The notes: generated by a model not told the origin, from the sequence alone. Positions 1-9,265 are shown, counted from the first letter of the stretch. The stretch is 64,000 nucleotides of DNA from Bradyrhizobium sp. Gha (GCF_900113735.1 NZ_FOQM01000030.1:1-64000), one strand, 5' to 3'. Made by a program: numbers and translations.

Positions 1-16
1 CTAAAGCGTGATGGCA

Positions 17-640
17 TTAGGTTTGATATCCTGAATTTCTGAGGTAGTTGGCGCACTCCTCGGCTGAGAAGGCATCGAGTGCGTGGCCGATTGCGGCGCA
101 GACGGCGTCGACGGTTCGCGCGGCAGCTTTGCGGAGCAGATGTTTGAGCTTGGCAAAGACCTGTTCGATCGGGTTCAGGTCGGGGGAGTATTTTGGCAGG
201 AAGAAGAGTTTGGCGCCGACCGAACGGATGAGCAGGCGAACTGCTTTGCTCCTGTGACTGCCGAGGTTATCCAATACGACGATATCGCCAGGTCGAAGGA
301 CGGGCAGGAGAACCTTCTCGACGTAGACCCGAAAGCTCACGCCATCGATCGGCCCCTCGATGAACCATGGCGCATCGATCCGGTCGTGGCGCAGTGCCGC
401 CAGGAAGGTCATGGTCTTCCAACGCCCGTGAGGAACCTTGGCGTGAAGTCTGTGCCCACGCGGTGCCCATCCGCGCAAGGGCGCCATATCGGTCCTGGTC
501 CAGGTCTCGTCGATGAAGACCAATCGTTCAGCTTCGATGCGACCTTGATACTTTGCCCACTGGGCTCGCCGCCGCGCCACCTCGGGACGATCGCGTTCGC
601 CAGCCGCCACGCTTTTTTTTGAAGCTGAGCTTCTCGGCAT
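17..640 (-). CDS. IS630 transposase, catalytic frame (orfB)
   Basis: This is the DDE_3 catalytic half of the transposase. The visible motifs are the first Asp in RLVFIDETW (about residue 44), the second in DIVVLDNLGSH (about 122), and the Glu in YSPDLNPIEQVF (about 158). The frame probably has no independent start: homology begins at the A-run near 613-620 where it overlaps orfA, so the active protein would be an orfA-orfB fusion made by frameshifting or transcriptional slippage. It ends 16 bases inside the left end of the element. Confidence 0.87.
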   Translation of the reverse strand: MPRSSASKKSVAAGERDRPEVARRRAQWAKYQGRIEAERLVFIDETWTRTDMAPLRGWAPRGHRLHAKVPHGRWKTMTFLAALRHDRIDAPWFIEGPIDGVSFRVYVEKVLLPVLRPGDIVVLDNLGSHRSKAVRLLIRSVGAKLFFLPKYSPDLNPIEQVFAKLKHLLRKAAARTVDAVCAAIGHALDAFSAEECANYLRNSGYQT

Positions 641-956
641 GCACGAAATCCCACACCGAGTGGTAGTCGACCTTCAGGCCACGCCCGGCGAGCTGGGCAA
701 CGAGCCCGCGTATGGTGAAATCGCCGTCTTTGATCCGTTGCGACAGCCAGACCGCATGCTCGCCGGAGATTGCCTTTGGCTTGTAGCCACCGATCTGGCT
801 GGGCTCAACGCTGCCGGTCTCATCGACCCGCTTCATCCAGCCAATCGCCGTGCTGATTGCCACCCCAAACTGTTTGGCAGCCCGATTACGGGACATCCCG
901 CCCTCAATCGCGGCTACCACACGCTTGCGAAGATCCAGAGAATAAGGTTTGCCCAT
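528..956 (-). CDS. IS630 transposase, N-terminal frame (orfA)
   Basis: This frame encodes the DNA-binding half of an IS630-type transposase. The opening MGKPYSLDLRKRVVAAIEGG and the following helix-turn-helix (residues about 20-65) are typical of the family. The reading frame carries real homology until about residue 117 (..AEKLSFKKK); the rest is out-of-frame sequence. A run of eight A on the coding strand (complement of about 613-620) is the natural place for slippage into orfB. By codon phase the join is +1 (equivalent to -2). Confidence 0.85.
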   Translation of the reverse strand: MGKPYSLDLRKRVVAAIEGGMSRNRAAKQFGVAISTAIGWMKRVDETGSVEPSQIGGYKPKAISGEHAVWLSQRIKDGDFTIRGLVAQLAGRGLKVDYHSVWDFVHAEKLSFKKKRGGWRTRSSRGGAAASPVGKVSRSHRS

Positions 957-1189
957 TCATGCTGACCTCCTATCCAGCCAGCATGGTGAATCAGAAACGC
1001 GCTGATTTGGGAATCCCAAATCGATTCAGACTAACCCCATCCCGCTTTAGCCGATGGACGGATCTCGTGGTGAAGACGCTGTAGACAAAGCGTCGCCGTT
1101 ACGATTTTTCACTCGCTGGCCCCATATTAAAAATGGCTTACGCGATCAGGGCGCCGCGCTTTTCGCACAATGCTCGCTGCCGGGAGCCG

Positions 1190-1885
1190 CCGCGAAGGGG
1201 CAGTCGGAAGAGATCCGAAAATTCTTCTCTCAGAAGAAGAATAAACCCGCCTCGATGCTCCAGTGGCGGCTTGAGGCCTATCGCTGCGGGCTGATCATGC
1301 AGGAGCCGACCCGGGCCCGCGTCAGTTATCCCAAGATTGACTTCGAGGACCTATATTTCTACGCGGCGCCGAAGCCGAAGAAGACGGTGACCAAGCTCGA
1401 CGGGATCGACTCGGATATCCTGAAGACCTACGAGAAGCTCGGCATCTCCTTGCGGGAAGTCGCGATGCTTCGAAAGGCGTCGAGCCGAAGCCCGACGAGG
1501 AAAATCCCGCGCGCCGCAAGGTCGCGAGCGATGCGGTCTTCGATTGGGTCTCGGTTGCGATCACGCTGAACAAGTTCGGCCTGATCTTCATGCCGATCTC
1601 GGAAGCCATCCGCGAGCATCCCGGGCAAGTGCAGAAATATCTGGGATCGGTGGTTCCGATCTCCGACAATTTTTTCCGCGACGCTGAACTCGGCGCGTTC
1701 TCGATGACTCGTTGGTTTACGTGTGGCCGGACGTGCGCTGCCCTCTGGAGCCGTCGACCTATTTCGCATCAACGAGCGCAACACCGGTTAGTTCGAGCGC
1801 TCGCTGATCATCGCCGACGAGAGTTCTTAGGTTAGCTATCGCGAGGGCTGCACCGCGCCGCAGCGCGACGAGCACCAGCTACACG
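1190..1885 (+). pseudogene. sufB: sufB remnant (Fe-S cluster scaffold), decayed
   Basis: SufB is the scaffold subunit of the SufBCD Fe-S assembly complex. Pieces of it are readable in shifting frames. First comes a stretch around ARVSYPKIDFEDLYFYAAPK (about 1195-1470). Next, in another frame, are FGLIFMPISEAIREHPGQVQ and KYLGSVVPISDN (about 1555-1680). Then comes CPLEPSTYFRINERNTG, a stop, FERSLIIADE, another stop, and EGCTAPQRDEHQLHAD (about 1735-1885). At least two frame changes and two in-frame stops rule out function. The 3' half and sufC are missing. The remnant lies between the IS630 element and the sufD fragment. Confidence 0.85.
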
Positions 1886-1939
1886 CCGATACAGCGATTG
1901 TGGCCGATCGCGTCACGCCATGTCGCAGCAGGCGGGAAA

Positions 1940-2227
1940 AAAAGTCCACGCAGTGGTCGATGATTGCGGACGCTCGGTGTTTCAGGGGCGAATTGTCGTT
2001 CGTCCCTTCCGTTCGGAAGACAGACGCGAGCGATGCTGCTATCCGCCCGGGCCGAGGCCGATAACAAGTCGGAGCTCGAAATCCTGGTTGAAGACGTAAC
2101 CTGCAACCACGGAGCGACGTCGGGTGCGCGGGACGGCAATCTCGTATTCCGTTTGCGCGCGGGGCTCTCCGAAAAAGATGCGCAGATGTATCGCATCAAG
2201 AATCTTCGCGAGTGCGTGACCGCGTGA
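1940..2227 (+). pseudogene. sufD: sufD C-terminal remnant
   Basis: The region encodes fragments like the end of SufD: VDDCGRSVFQGRIVVR, then in the next frame LLSARAEADNKSELEI, LVEDVTCNHGATSGARDGN and LVFRLRAGLSEKDAQ. In intact SufD this is the conserved segment with ELEI.ADDV.C.HGAT. The start, the middle of the gene and a continuous frame are missing. With the sufB remnant just upstream it marks a former sufBCD operon that has collapsed by internal deletion and point mutation. It ends about 200 bases before the nifD activator site. Confidence 0.82.
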
Positions 2228-2432
2228 GCTGAACACTGGCTGCAGGGCGGGGTTTCAGCAAGATAGACGCTTGGCAAGCCTGGATTGGTCAGCGCGCATT
2301 GCAGGCAACTTCCCCTTGGTCGGATGGAGCTGCTGCCGCGGGCAAGCTCCAGACCGCGAGGAAGGTTCACCCACGACCCGCCTTGTTCCATTTCGAACAG
2401 GGGCAAAGCGAGGGTTCTATGACAAAGCGTGA

Positions 2433-2448
2433 TGTCGGATTGGCAACA
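2433..2448. promoter_or_regulatory. NifA upstream activator site for nifD
   Basis: The sequence TGT-CGGATTGGCA-ACA matches the TGT-N10-ACA consensus for NifA binding. It lies 71 bases upstream of the -24/-12 promoter of nifD, a usual distance for an enhancer that loops to RNA polymerase-sigma-54. Confidence 0.82.
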
Positions 2449-2518
2449 ACACCCGCGATCGCTGGACTAAGCGCACTAAGCAATTTTGATTGTTGGACTT
2501 TTTGTGCTCGGGGCACGC

Positions 2519-2534
2519 TGGCATGCTGGTTGCA
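2519..2534 (+). promoter_or_regulatory. sigma-54 promoter of the nifDKENX operon
   Basis: TGGCATGCTGGTTGCA has GG (2520-2521) and GC (2532-2533) exactly ten bases apart and differs from TGGCACG-N4-TTGCA at one position. Transcription should start near 2545, about 43 bases before the nifD ATG. A ribosome site (AAGGA) sits at 2577-2581. Confidence 0.9.
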
Positions 2535-2587
2535 AAAGTTTTGGATCAAGAAGCCTCCCTCGCAACAGCTAACCTTAAGGACATCAG

Positions 2588-4090
2588 ATGAGTCTCGCCA
2601 CGACCCGGAGCACCGCGGAAATCAGGGCTCGCAACAAAGAGCTGATCGAGGAGGTGCTGAAGGTCTATCCGGAGAAAACCGCGAAACGGCGTGCCAAGCA
2701 CCTCAACGTTCACCAGGCCGGCAAGGCCGATTGCGGCGTGAAGTCCAATATTAAATCCATACCTGGCGTGATGACGATCAGAGGATGCGCCTATGCAGGC
2801 TCAAAGGGTGTGGTCTGGGGACCCATCAAGGACATGGTCCATATCAGTCATGGCCCGGTAGGCTGCGGCCAGTATTCGTGGGGGTCGCGGCGCAACTATT
2901 ACGTTGGGACGACGGGCATCGATAGCTTCGTGACTTTGCAGTTCACCTCCGACTTCCAGGAAAAAGATATCGTATTCGGCGGCGACAAGAAGCTTGTCAA
3001 AGTCCTTGATGAGATCCATGAGCTCTTTCCACTCAACAACGGCATTACGATCCAATCTGAATGCCCGATCGGCTTGATCGGCGACGATATCGAGGCCGTG
3101 TCAAGAGCGAAATCGAAGGAATATGGAGGCAAGACCATCGTTCCGGTCCGTTGTGAGGGCTTTCGGGGCGTGTCGCAATCACTAGGCCATCACATTGCAA
3201 ACGATGCGGTGCGCGACTGGATTTTTGACCACATCGAGCCCGACGGAAAACCGAAGTTCGAGCCGACACCATACGATGTTGCGATCATCGGAGACTACAA
3301 CATCGGCGGTGATGCCTGGTCATCTCGAATTCTGCTGGAGGAAATGGGCCTGCGGGTAATTGCTCAGTGGTCCGGAGACGGTTCACTGGCAGAGCTCGAA
3401 GCAACCCCGAAGGCAAAACTCAACATTCTGCATTGCTATCGTTCCATGAACTACATCTCGCGTCACATGGAAGAAAAGTTCGGTATCCCTTGGTGCGAGT
3501 ACAACTTCTTCGGACCGTCAAAAATCGCGGAGTCGTTGCGCAGGATTGCCGGATATTTCGACGACAAGATCAAGGAGGGTGCCGAGAGAGTGATCGAGAA
3601 GTACCGGCCGCTGGTGGACGCCGTGATCGCAAAATATCGCCCGCGCCTGGAGGGCAAGTCGGTGATGCTGTACGTCGGTGGCCTCCGTCCACGTCACGTG
3701 ATTGGCGCATACGAGGACCTCGGCATGGATGTCATTGGGACCGGATACGAGTTCGGTCACAACGACGACTATCAGCGCACAGCTCAGCACTACGTGAAGG
3801 ACAGCACGCTCATTTACGACGACGTCAATGGCTACGAGTTCGAGCGCTTCGTCGAAAAACTCCAACCCGATCTTGTCGGCTCGGGCATCAAGGAAAAGTA
3901 CGTTTTCCAAAAGATGGGTGTGCCGTTCCGGCAGATGCATTCATGGGACTATTCGGGGCCATATCACGGCTACGACGGTTTTGCCATCTTTGCGCGCGAC
4001 ATGGACATGGCCATCAACTCGCCGGTTTGGAAAAAAACGAAGGCCCCCTGGAAGAAAGCGCCCATCGCCAAGCTCCAGGCTGCAGAATAA
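2588..4090 (+). CDS. nifD: Nitrogenase MoFe protein alpha chain
   Basis: NifD is the alpha subunit of dinitrogenase and holds the FeMo-cofactor. The 500-residue length is normal. P-cluster ligands are visible at Cys67 (TIRGCAYAG), Cys93 (HGPVGCGQYSW) and Cys159 (QSECPIGLIGDD). The FeMo-co ligands are Cys283 (LHCYRSMNYI) and His451 (RQMHSWDYSGPYHG). The ATG at 2588 is preceded by AAGGA and by the NifA/sigma-54 promoter. It is the first gene of the operon, with nifK 66 bases downstream. Nothing is missing or unusual. Confidence 0.98.
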   Translation: MSLATTRSTAEIRARNKELIEEVLKVYPEKTAKRRAKHLNVHQAGKADCGVKSNIKSIPGVMTIRGCAYAGSKGVVWGPIKDMVHISHGPVGCGQYSWGSRRNYYVGTTGIDSFVTLQFTSDFQEKDIVFGGDKKLVKVLDEIHELFPLNNGITIQSECPIGLIGDDIEAVSRAKSKEYGGKTIVPVRCEGFRGVSQSLGHHIANDAVRDWIFDHIEPDGKPKFEPTPYDVAIIGDYNIGGDAWSSRILLEEMGLRVIAQWSGDGSLAELEATPKAKLNILHCYRSMNYISRHMEEKFGIPWCEYNFFGPSKIAESLRRIAGYFDDKIKEGAERVIEKYRPLVDAVIAKYRPRLEGKSVMLYVGGLRPRHVIGAYEDLGMDVIGTGYEFGHNDDYQRTAQHYVKDSTLIYDDVNGYEFERFVEKLQPDLVGSGIKEKYVFQKMGVPFRQMHSWDYSGPYHGYDGFAIFARDMDMAINSPVWKKTKAPWKKAPIAKLQAAE

Positions 4091-4156
4091 AGCCATTCAT
4101 CTCGCTCTTCGGGAAAGCCGGGGCGATACCAATCTCGATAGTGAAGGATTTCACCA

Positions 4157-5713
4157 ATGGCGCAGAGTGCCGAACACGTGCTGGATCATGTCGAACTGTT
4201 TCGCGGTCAAGAATACCAGCAAATGCTGGAGAAGAAGAAGATATTCGAGAATGCTCGCGATCCCGCTGAGGTCGAACGTATAAAGGAATGGACGAAAACG
4301 GCCGAATACCGCGAGAAGAACTTCGCGCGGGAGGCGCTAACTGTCAATCCGGCCAAGGCGTGCCAGCCCCTTGGTGCAGTATTCGCTTCCGTTGGCTTTG
4401 AGCGCACGTTGCCCTTCGTCCACGGCTCGCAAGGCTGTGTGGCCTATTACCGCAGTCATTTGTCGCGGCACTTCAAGGAGCCTAGCTCCTGTGTCTCTTC
4501 GTCAATGACGGAAGACGCCGCCGTATTCGGCGGCCTGAACAATATGACCGATGGGCTCGCGAACAGCTACAACATGTACAAGCCCAAGATGATTGCGGTC
4601 TCCACAACCTGCATGGCCGAGGTGATCGGCGATGACCTTAACGCCTTCATCAAGACGTCGAAAGAAAAAGGCTCGGTTCCGGCGGACTTCGACGTGCCGT
4701 TCGCCCACACGCCGGCCTTCGTCGGCAGCCACGTCACCGGTTACGACAATGCGCTCAAGGGCATTCTCGAGCATTTTTGGGACGGCAAGGCCGGAACAGC
4801 GCCGAAGCTAAAGCGCAAACCTAATGGGGCGATCAACATCATTGGTGGGTTCGATGGCTATACCGTCGGAAACCTTCGTGAGATCAAGCGCATCTTGGAA
4901 TTGATGGGCATCCAGCACACGGTTCTCGCCGACAATTCCGAAGTGTTTGATACTCCTACAGATGGCGAATTCCGTATGTATGACGGTGGCACGCCTCTGG
5001 AGGATGCCGCAAGCGCTATTCACGCCAAGGCGACTATCTCCATGCAGCAATGGTGCACGGAAAAAACGCTGACGTTCGTGGCGGAGCATGGGCATGACGT
5101 CTTATCCTTCAATTACCCGGTTGGCCTATCCGCGACGGATGACTTCGTCGTCGCGCTGTCACGCATCAGCGGCAAGGAAATTCCCGAGCAGCTCGAGCGA
5201 GAACGTGGTCGCCTGGTGGATGCCATTGCCGACTCAAGCGCTCATGTTCATGGCAAGAAGTTCGCGATCTATGGCGACCCGGATCTTTGCTATGGATTGG
5301 CTGCGTTTCTGCTGGAACTCGGCGCGGAGCCGACGCATGTGCTGTGCACCAACGGCAACAAAGCGTGGCAGGAGAAAATGCAGGCGCTGTTTGCAAGCTC
5401 GCCATTTGGGCAGGGCTGCCAAGCGTATCCGGGCCGAGACCTCTGGCACATGCGCTCACTCTTGTTCACCGAGCCGGTCGACTTCCTGATTGGCAACACC
5501 TACGGGAAGTACCTAGAACGTGATACCGGAACACCGCTGATTCGTATCGGCTTTCCGATTTTTGATCGGCATCACCATCACCGCTCCCCAGTATGGGGCT
5601 ACCAAGGCGGCCTGAATGTGCTGGTGAAGATCCTGGACAAGATCTTCGACGAGATCGACAAGAACACTAACGTTCTTGGCAAGACGGACTACAGTTTCGA
5701 CATCATTCGCTGA
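4157..5713 (+). CDS. nifK: Nitrogenase MoFe protein beta chain
   Basis: NifK is the beta subunit of dinitrogenase and shares the P-cluster with NifD. The 518 residues are the expected length. P-cluster cysteines appear at Cys69 (NPAKACQPLGA), Cys94 (HGSQGCVAYY) and Cys152 (STTCMAEVIGDD). The N-terminal extension typical of NifK precedes them. The C-terminal part includes the histidine-rich PIFDRHHHHRSPVWGYQG segment. It is co-transcribed with nifD (66-base gap) and followed by nifE after 88 bases. Confidence 0.98.
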   Translation: MAQSAEHVLDHVELFRGQEYQQMLEKKKIFENARDPAEVERIKEWTKTAEYREKNFAREALTVNPAKACQPLGAVFASVGFERTLPFVHGSQGCVAYYRSHLSRHFKEPSSCVSSSMTEDAAVFGGLNNMTDGLANSYNMYKPKMIAVSTTCMAEVIGDDLNAFIKTSKEKGSVPADFDVPFAHTPAFVGSHVTGYDNALKGILEHFWDGKAGTAPKLKRKPNGAINIIGGFDGYTVGNLREIKRILELMGIQHTVLADNSEVFDTPTDGEFRMYDGGTPLEDAASAIHAKATISMQQWCTEKTLTFVAEHGHDVLSFNYPVGLSATDDFVVALSRISGKEIPEQLERERGRLVDAIADSSAHVHGKKFAIYGDPDLCYGLAAFLLELGAEPTHVLCTNGNKAWQEKMQALFASSPFGQGCQAYPGRDLWHMRSLLFTEPVDFLIGNTYGKYLERDTGTPLIRIGFPIFDRHHHHRSPVWGYQGGLNVLVKILDKIFDEIDKNTNVLGKTDYSFDIIR

Positions 5714-5801
5714 CGGGCGATCGGACGCGCCATCGCCCAAAGCAATGGCACGTTCCATGCTACGCGATGGCTTTTCATTGTTTGCCCTGAGAGGACACAG
5801 G

Positions 5802-7448
5802 ATGAGTTCACTAGCGGCCACGGTCCAGAAGGTCTTCGATGAGCCGGGCTGCGCCAAGAACGGCAGTAAGTCGGAGGCTGACCGCAGGAACGGCTGCACC
5901 AAACAGCTGCAGCCGGGTAGTGCTGCCGGCGGCTGCGCCTTCGATGGCGCCAAGGTTGCGTTACAGCCGTTCACCGATGTCGCTCACTTGGTGCATGGTC
6001 CCATCGCCTGCGAAGGTAATTCCTGGGATAATCGCGGCGCGGCGTCATCAGGTTCGAACCTATGGCGCACCGCATTCACAACCGATTTGACCGAAACCGA
6101 TATTGTCTTCGGAGGCGAGAAGCGGCTCTGCAAAGCGATTAAGGAGATCATCGACAAGTGGGATCCGCCCGCCATCTTTGTCTATCAAACCTGCATCCCC
6201 GCGATGATCGGCGACGACATCAACGCAGTTTGCAAGGCAGCATCTAAAAGATTTGCCAAGCCCGTCATCCCAATCAATTCTCCTGGGTTCGTCGGCTCGA
6301 AGAACCTCGGTAACAAGCTCGCGGGCGAGGCTTTACTCGACTATGTGATCGGGACGCGTGAACCTGACTACGTCACACCGTATGACATCAATTTGATCGG
6401 AGAATACAACCTTTCGGGAGAGCTCTGGCAAGTAAAGCCGTTGCTGGACGAGGTTGGAGTGAGGATACTCTCCTGCATCTCTGGCGATGGCAAATATCAC
6501 GAAGTCGCTTCATCTCATCGCGCGCGAGCAGCGATGCTGGTGTGCTCAAAGTCCATGATCAACGTGGCACGCAAGATGGAGCAACGATACGCGATCCCAT
6601 TTTTCGAGGGGTCGTTCTACGGTATTCAAGATTCAAGTGAAGCGCTACGGCAGCTAGCCCGCTTGCTGGTTGAACGCGGCGCCCCGATAGATCTGCTCGG
6701 GCGCACCGAAACGGTGATTGCGCGCGAGGAAGCGCGGGCCAGGGCTGCCATCGAGCCATACAAGCGGCGGTTCGAAGGTAAAAAGGCCTTGCTGATCACG
6801 GGCGGTGTAAAATCATGGTCGGTCGTTGCCGCACTCCAGGAAGCCGGGCTGGAGTTGGTCGGAACCAGTACCAAGAAATCGACCCGAGAAGACAAGGCGC
6901 GCATCAAGGAGCTGATGGGGCAGGACGCCCACATGATCGAGGACATGACCGCCCGCGAAATGTACAAAATGTTGAAGGACGCAAAAGCGGACATCATGCT
7001 ATCGGGCGGCAAATCGCAGTTTGTTGCGCTGAAAGCGGCGGTGCCATGGCTTGATATCAACCAGGAGCGTTGCCACGCCTATATGGGCTACGTCGGAATG
7101 GTCAAGCTGGTGCAGGAAATCGATAAGTCGCTCTCCAGTCCGATGTGGGAGGAGCTACGCAGACCAGCGCCATGGGAGGCATTGGCCAAGGCGAGGGAGC
7201 AGATGCAATCTCCGATGGTCGCGGTCGCCCCTGATCCGGCACACGCCGAAGCGGCGCGCCGCAGGCGAAAGGTCTGTGAGTGTAACAGCGTTGATCTGGG
7301 TACGATTGAGGATGCAATTTGCACGCACGGATTGAGGAGCGTCGCCGCGGTCCGAAAGTATACCAATCCGGTCGGTGGCTGCTGCCAGAAACGCATCGAA
7401 CGTATATTGGTGTCTGAGCCATCTGACATGCGACAGGCCGCAGAGTAG
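5802..7448 (+). CDS. nifE: FeMo-cofactor scaffold NifE, with C-terminal Cys-rich extension
   Basis: NifE forms the NifEN scaffold on which NifB-co matures to FeMo-cofactor. The start is taken at 5802, behind GAGAGGA, because upstream in-frame sequence overlaps nifK and lacks homology; this gives 548 residues. Residues about 1-470 are a NifD-like nitrogenase component 1 domain (HGPIACEGNSWDNRG, QTCIPAMIGDDI). A tail from about 486 has Cys492-Glu-Cys494 and Cys527-Cys528 in VGGCCQKRIERIL, spaced about like the BFD-type [2Fe-2S] domain of bacterioferritin-associated ferredoxin, although the last two cysteines are adjacent rather than three apart. The extension may carry an extra cluster; that is inference. 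Confidence 0.96.
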   Translation: MSSLAATVQKVFDEPGCAKNGSKSEADRRNGCTKQLQPGSAAGGCAFDGAKVALQPFTDVAHLVHGPIACEGNSWDNRGAASSGSNLWRTAFTTDLTETDIVFGGEKRLCKAIKEIIDKWDPPAIFVYQTCIPAMIGDDINAVCKAASKRFAKPVIPINSPGFVGSKNLGNKLAGEALLDYVIGTREPDYVTPYDINLIGEYNLSGELWQVKPLLDEVGVRILSCISGDGKYHEVASSHRARAAMLVCSKSMINVARKMEQRYAIPFFEGSFYGIQDSSEALRQLARLLVERGAPIDLLGRTETVIAREEARARAAIEPYKRRFEGKKALLITGGVKSWSVVAALQEAGLELVGTSTKKSTREDKARIKELMGQDAHMIEDMTAREMYKMLKDAKADIMLSGGKSQFVALKAAVPWLDINQERCHAYMGYVGMVKLVQEIDKSLSSPMWEELRRPAPWEALAKAREQMQSPMVAVAPDPAHAEAARRRRKVCECNSVDLGTIEDAICTHGLRSVAAVRKYTNPVGGCCQKRIERILVSEPSDMRQAAE

Positions 7449-7457
7449 GGAATCGTC

Positions 7458-8867
7458 ATGGCCCTCGTCGTGCCGCCATCAAAAGCCTGCGCTGTCAACC
7501 CGCTCAAAATGAGCCAGCCGATCGGCGGCGCATACGCCTTCATGGGGTTGCGCGGGGCGATGCCGCTTCTGCACGGCTCCCAGGGGTGTACATCCTTTGG
7601 ATTAACGCTCTTTGTCCGGCATTTCAAAGAAGCAGTACCCCTGCAGACCACCGCGATGAGTGAGGTGGCGACCGTCCTCGGCGGCTGCGAGAATCTCGAG
7701 CAGGCGATACTGAACATCTCTAACCGCGCCGCGCCGAAGGTCATCGGAATCTGTTCGACCGGTGTCACCGAGACCAACGGTGACGATGTAGATGCGTACC
7801 TAAAACTGATCCGGAGCAAGTATCCGCAGCTCGCAAAGTTGCCGCTCGTATATGTGTCAACGCCTGATTTCAAGGGGGCGTTCCAGGATGGCTGGGAGAA
7901 GGCGGTCGTACGCATGGTGGAGGTGCTGGTGGACGGGGCCAGCGCCCATGGTCTGCGGGATCCCTCGAAGGTCAATGTTCTACCGGGGTGCCACCTGACC
8001 CCCGGCGACCTTGATGAACTCCGTGTCATCATGGAGGATTTCGGATTATGCCCCTCCTTCCTCCCTAACATTGCGGGATCGCTCGACGGGCATATCCCCG
8101 ATGAGTTTACGTCAACAACCCTCGGCGGCATTGACATCGACGAAATCGCGAGCATGGGGCGCGCGGGCTGGACGATTGCAGTCGGCGCGCAGATGCTGCG
8201 GCCAGCTGAGGTCATGCAGGCTAAGACCGGTGTGCCTTTTCGTATGTTCGACCGGCTGTGTGGTCTCGGTCCCAACGATGAATTTATGACGTTTTTGAGC
8301 GAGATTAGCGGTCGCCCCATACCCCAAAAGTATCGACGTCAGCGTAGTCAGCTCGCGGATGCTATGCTTGACGCTCACTTCCACATTGGTGGTCGGAAAC
8401 TCGCGATCGGTGCTGAGCCAGACCTTCTATTTGATTTATCCGGCATGCTGCACGATATGGGTGCGCAGGTGACCGTCGCCGTGACGACCACTCAGTCAGA
8501 GGTGATCGAGCGGATTAAGACCAAGGAAGTTCTCATTGGCGACCTCGAAGATCTGGAAGGGCTTGCCAAAAAGAGGCATTGCGACCTGCTGATCACGCAT
8601 TCGCATGGAAGGCAAGCGGCGGCGCGGTTGAAAGTGCCGTTCCACCGCGCAGGCTTTCCGATGTTCGATCGAGTTGGCGCTGGGCACCAGGTATCGGTGG
8701 GCTATCGTGGTACCCGCAATCTGATCTTCGAAATTGCCAATCTCGTGATCGCGCATCGCGACGAGAACGAAAGGCCTACGCCAGATAGCTGGCGGACGAC
8801 GCCCGGACTACCGCAACGTTTGTCGCATCACCGCTCCGCCGGGGCGACTGAAAGGTCAATTGCATGA
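7458..8867 (+). CDS. nifN: FeMo-cofactor scaffold NifN
   Basis: NifN is the NifK-like partner of NifE in the cofactor-assembly scaffold. The 469-residue protein shows the component 1 features MSQPIGGAYAFMGLRGAMPL, LHGSQGCTSFG and ICSTGVTETNGDD. It starts nine bases after nifE and its stop overlaps the nifX start (ATGA at 8864-8867), so nifE, nifN and nifX are probably translated together. The last 25 or so residues are variable. Confidence 0.97.
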   Translation: MALVVPPSKACAVNPLKMSQPIGGAYAFMGLRGAMPLLHGSQGCTSFGLTLFVRHFKEAVPLQTTAMSEVATVLGGCENLEQAILNISNRAAPKVIGICSTGVTETNGDDVDAYLKLIRSKYPQLAKLPLVYVSTPDFKGAFQDGWEKAVVRMVEVLVDGASAHGLRDPSKVNVLPGCHLTPGDLDELRVIMEDFGLCPSFLPNIAGSLDGHIPDEFTSTTLGGIDIDEIASMGRAGWTIAVGAQMLRPAEVMQAKTGVPFRMFDRLCGLGPNDEFMTFLSEISGRPIPQKYRRQRSQLADAMLDAHFHIGGRKLAIGAEPDLLFDLSGMLHDMGAQVTVAVTTTQSEVIERIKTKEVLIGDLEDLEGLAKKRHCDLLITHSHGRQAAARLKVPFHRAGFPMFDRVGAGHQVSVGYRGTRNLIFEIANLVIAHRDENERPTPDSWRTTPGLPQRLSHHRSAGATERSIA

Positions 8868-9259
8868 AGGTCGCTTTTGCCACTCAGGACCTGAGACGCG
8901 TCGACGCTCATTTTGGTTGGGCAAAGAATATCGCAATCTACGATGTCTCGCCCTACGGGCATGTCTTCCTAAATGCGATACAATTTGAGGGTGATCTTAG
9001 GGAAGACGGCAGCGATGATAAGTTGACGCCGAAAATCGAGGCGATCAAGGATTGCGCGATCCTTTATGTCGCTGCCATTGGTGGTGCCGCGGCCGCGCGG
9101 GTGGTGGCTAACAAAATCCATCCTATCAAGGTGGGGAAACCAGAAAGCATTCTGGTGTTACTAGAAAAGCTCGAGCGGGTGCTGAAGGGCACGCCACCTC
9201 CCTGGCTGCGCAAGGTCCTGGCAAAGGACCAACGGCGAGCGTTCGAGTTCGACGAATGA
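8864..9259 (+). CDS. nifX: FeMo-cofactor carrier protein NifX
   Basis: NifX is a small protein that binds NifB-co or the VK-cluster and passes it during cofactor assembly. The 131 residues form one NifX/NafY-type domain (VAFATQDLRRVDAHFGWAKN at the start, YVAAIGGAAAARVVANKIHP in the middle). A basic tail with PPWLRKVLAKDQRRAFEF closes it. The start codon overlaps the nifN stop. The C-terminal part of NifB in this window contains a related domain. Confidence 0.94.
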   Translation: MKVAFATQDLRRVDAHFGWAKNIAIYDVSPYGHVFLNAIQFEGDLREDGSDDKLTPKIEAIKDCAILYVAAIGGAAAARVVANKIHPIKVGKPESILVLLEKLERVLKGTPPPWLRKVLAKDQRRAFEFDE

Positions 9260-9265
9260 GGTGAT

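Larger units (their letters stand above)
1..1050 (-). mobile_element. IS630-family insertion sequence, complete ends
   Basis: The element is bounded by inverted ends. The left end reads CTAAAGCGTGATGGCATTAG, and the reverse complement of 1031-1050 reads CTAAAGCGGGATGGGGTTAG (17 of 20 identical). Both ends contain TA (2-3 and 1048-1049), as expected for a family that targets and duplicates TA. It carries two overlapping minus-strand frames that together make one DDE transposase. The window happens to begin exactly at the element's edge, so its left flank cannot be inspected. It sits immediately upstream of the sufB/sufD wreckage. The element looks recent because both ends and all transposase motifs are preserved. 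Confidence 0.88.

Noticed and set aside
83..622. 179-codon plus-strand frame opposite the IS630 transposase
   Set aside because: Lies antisense to a clear DDE transposase and shows no family features.
7088..8320. 410-codon minus-strand frame opposite nifE and nifN
   Set aside because: Long open antisense frame caused by the codon bias of the nif genes; composition and lack of motifs mark it as a shadow.
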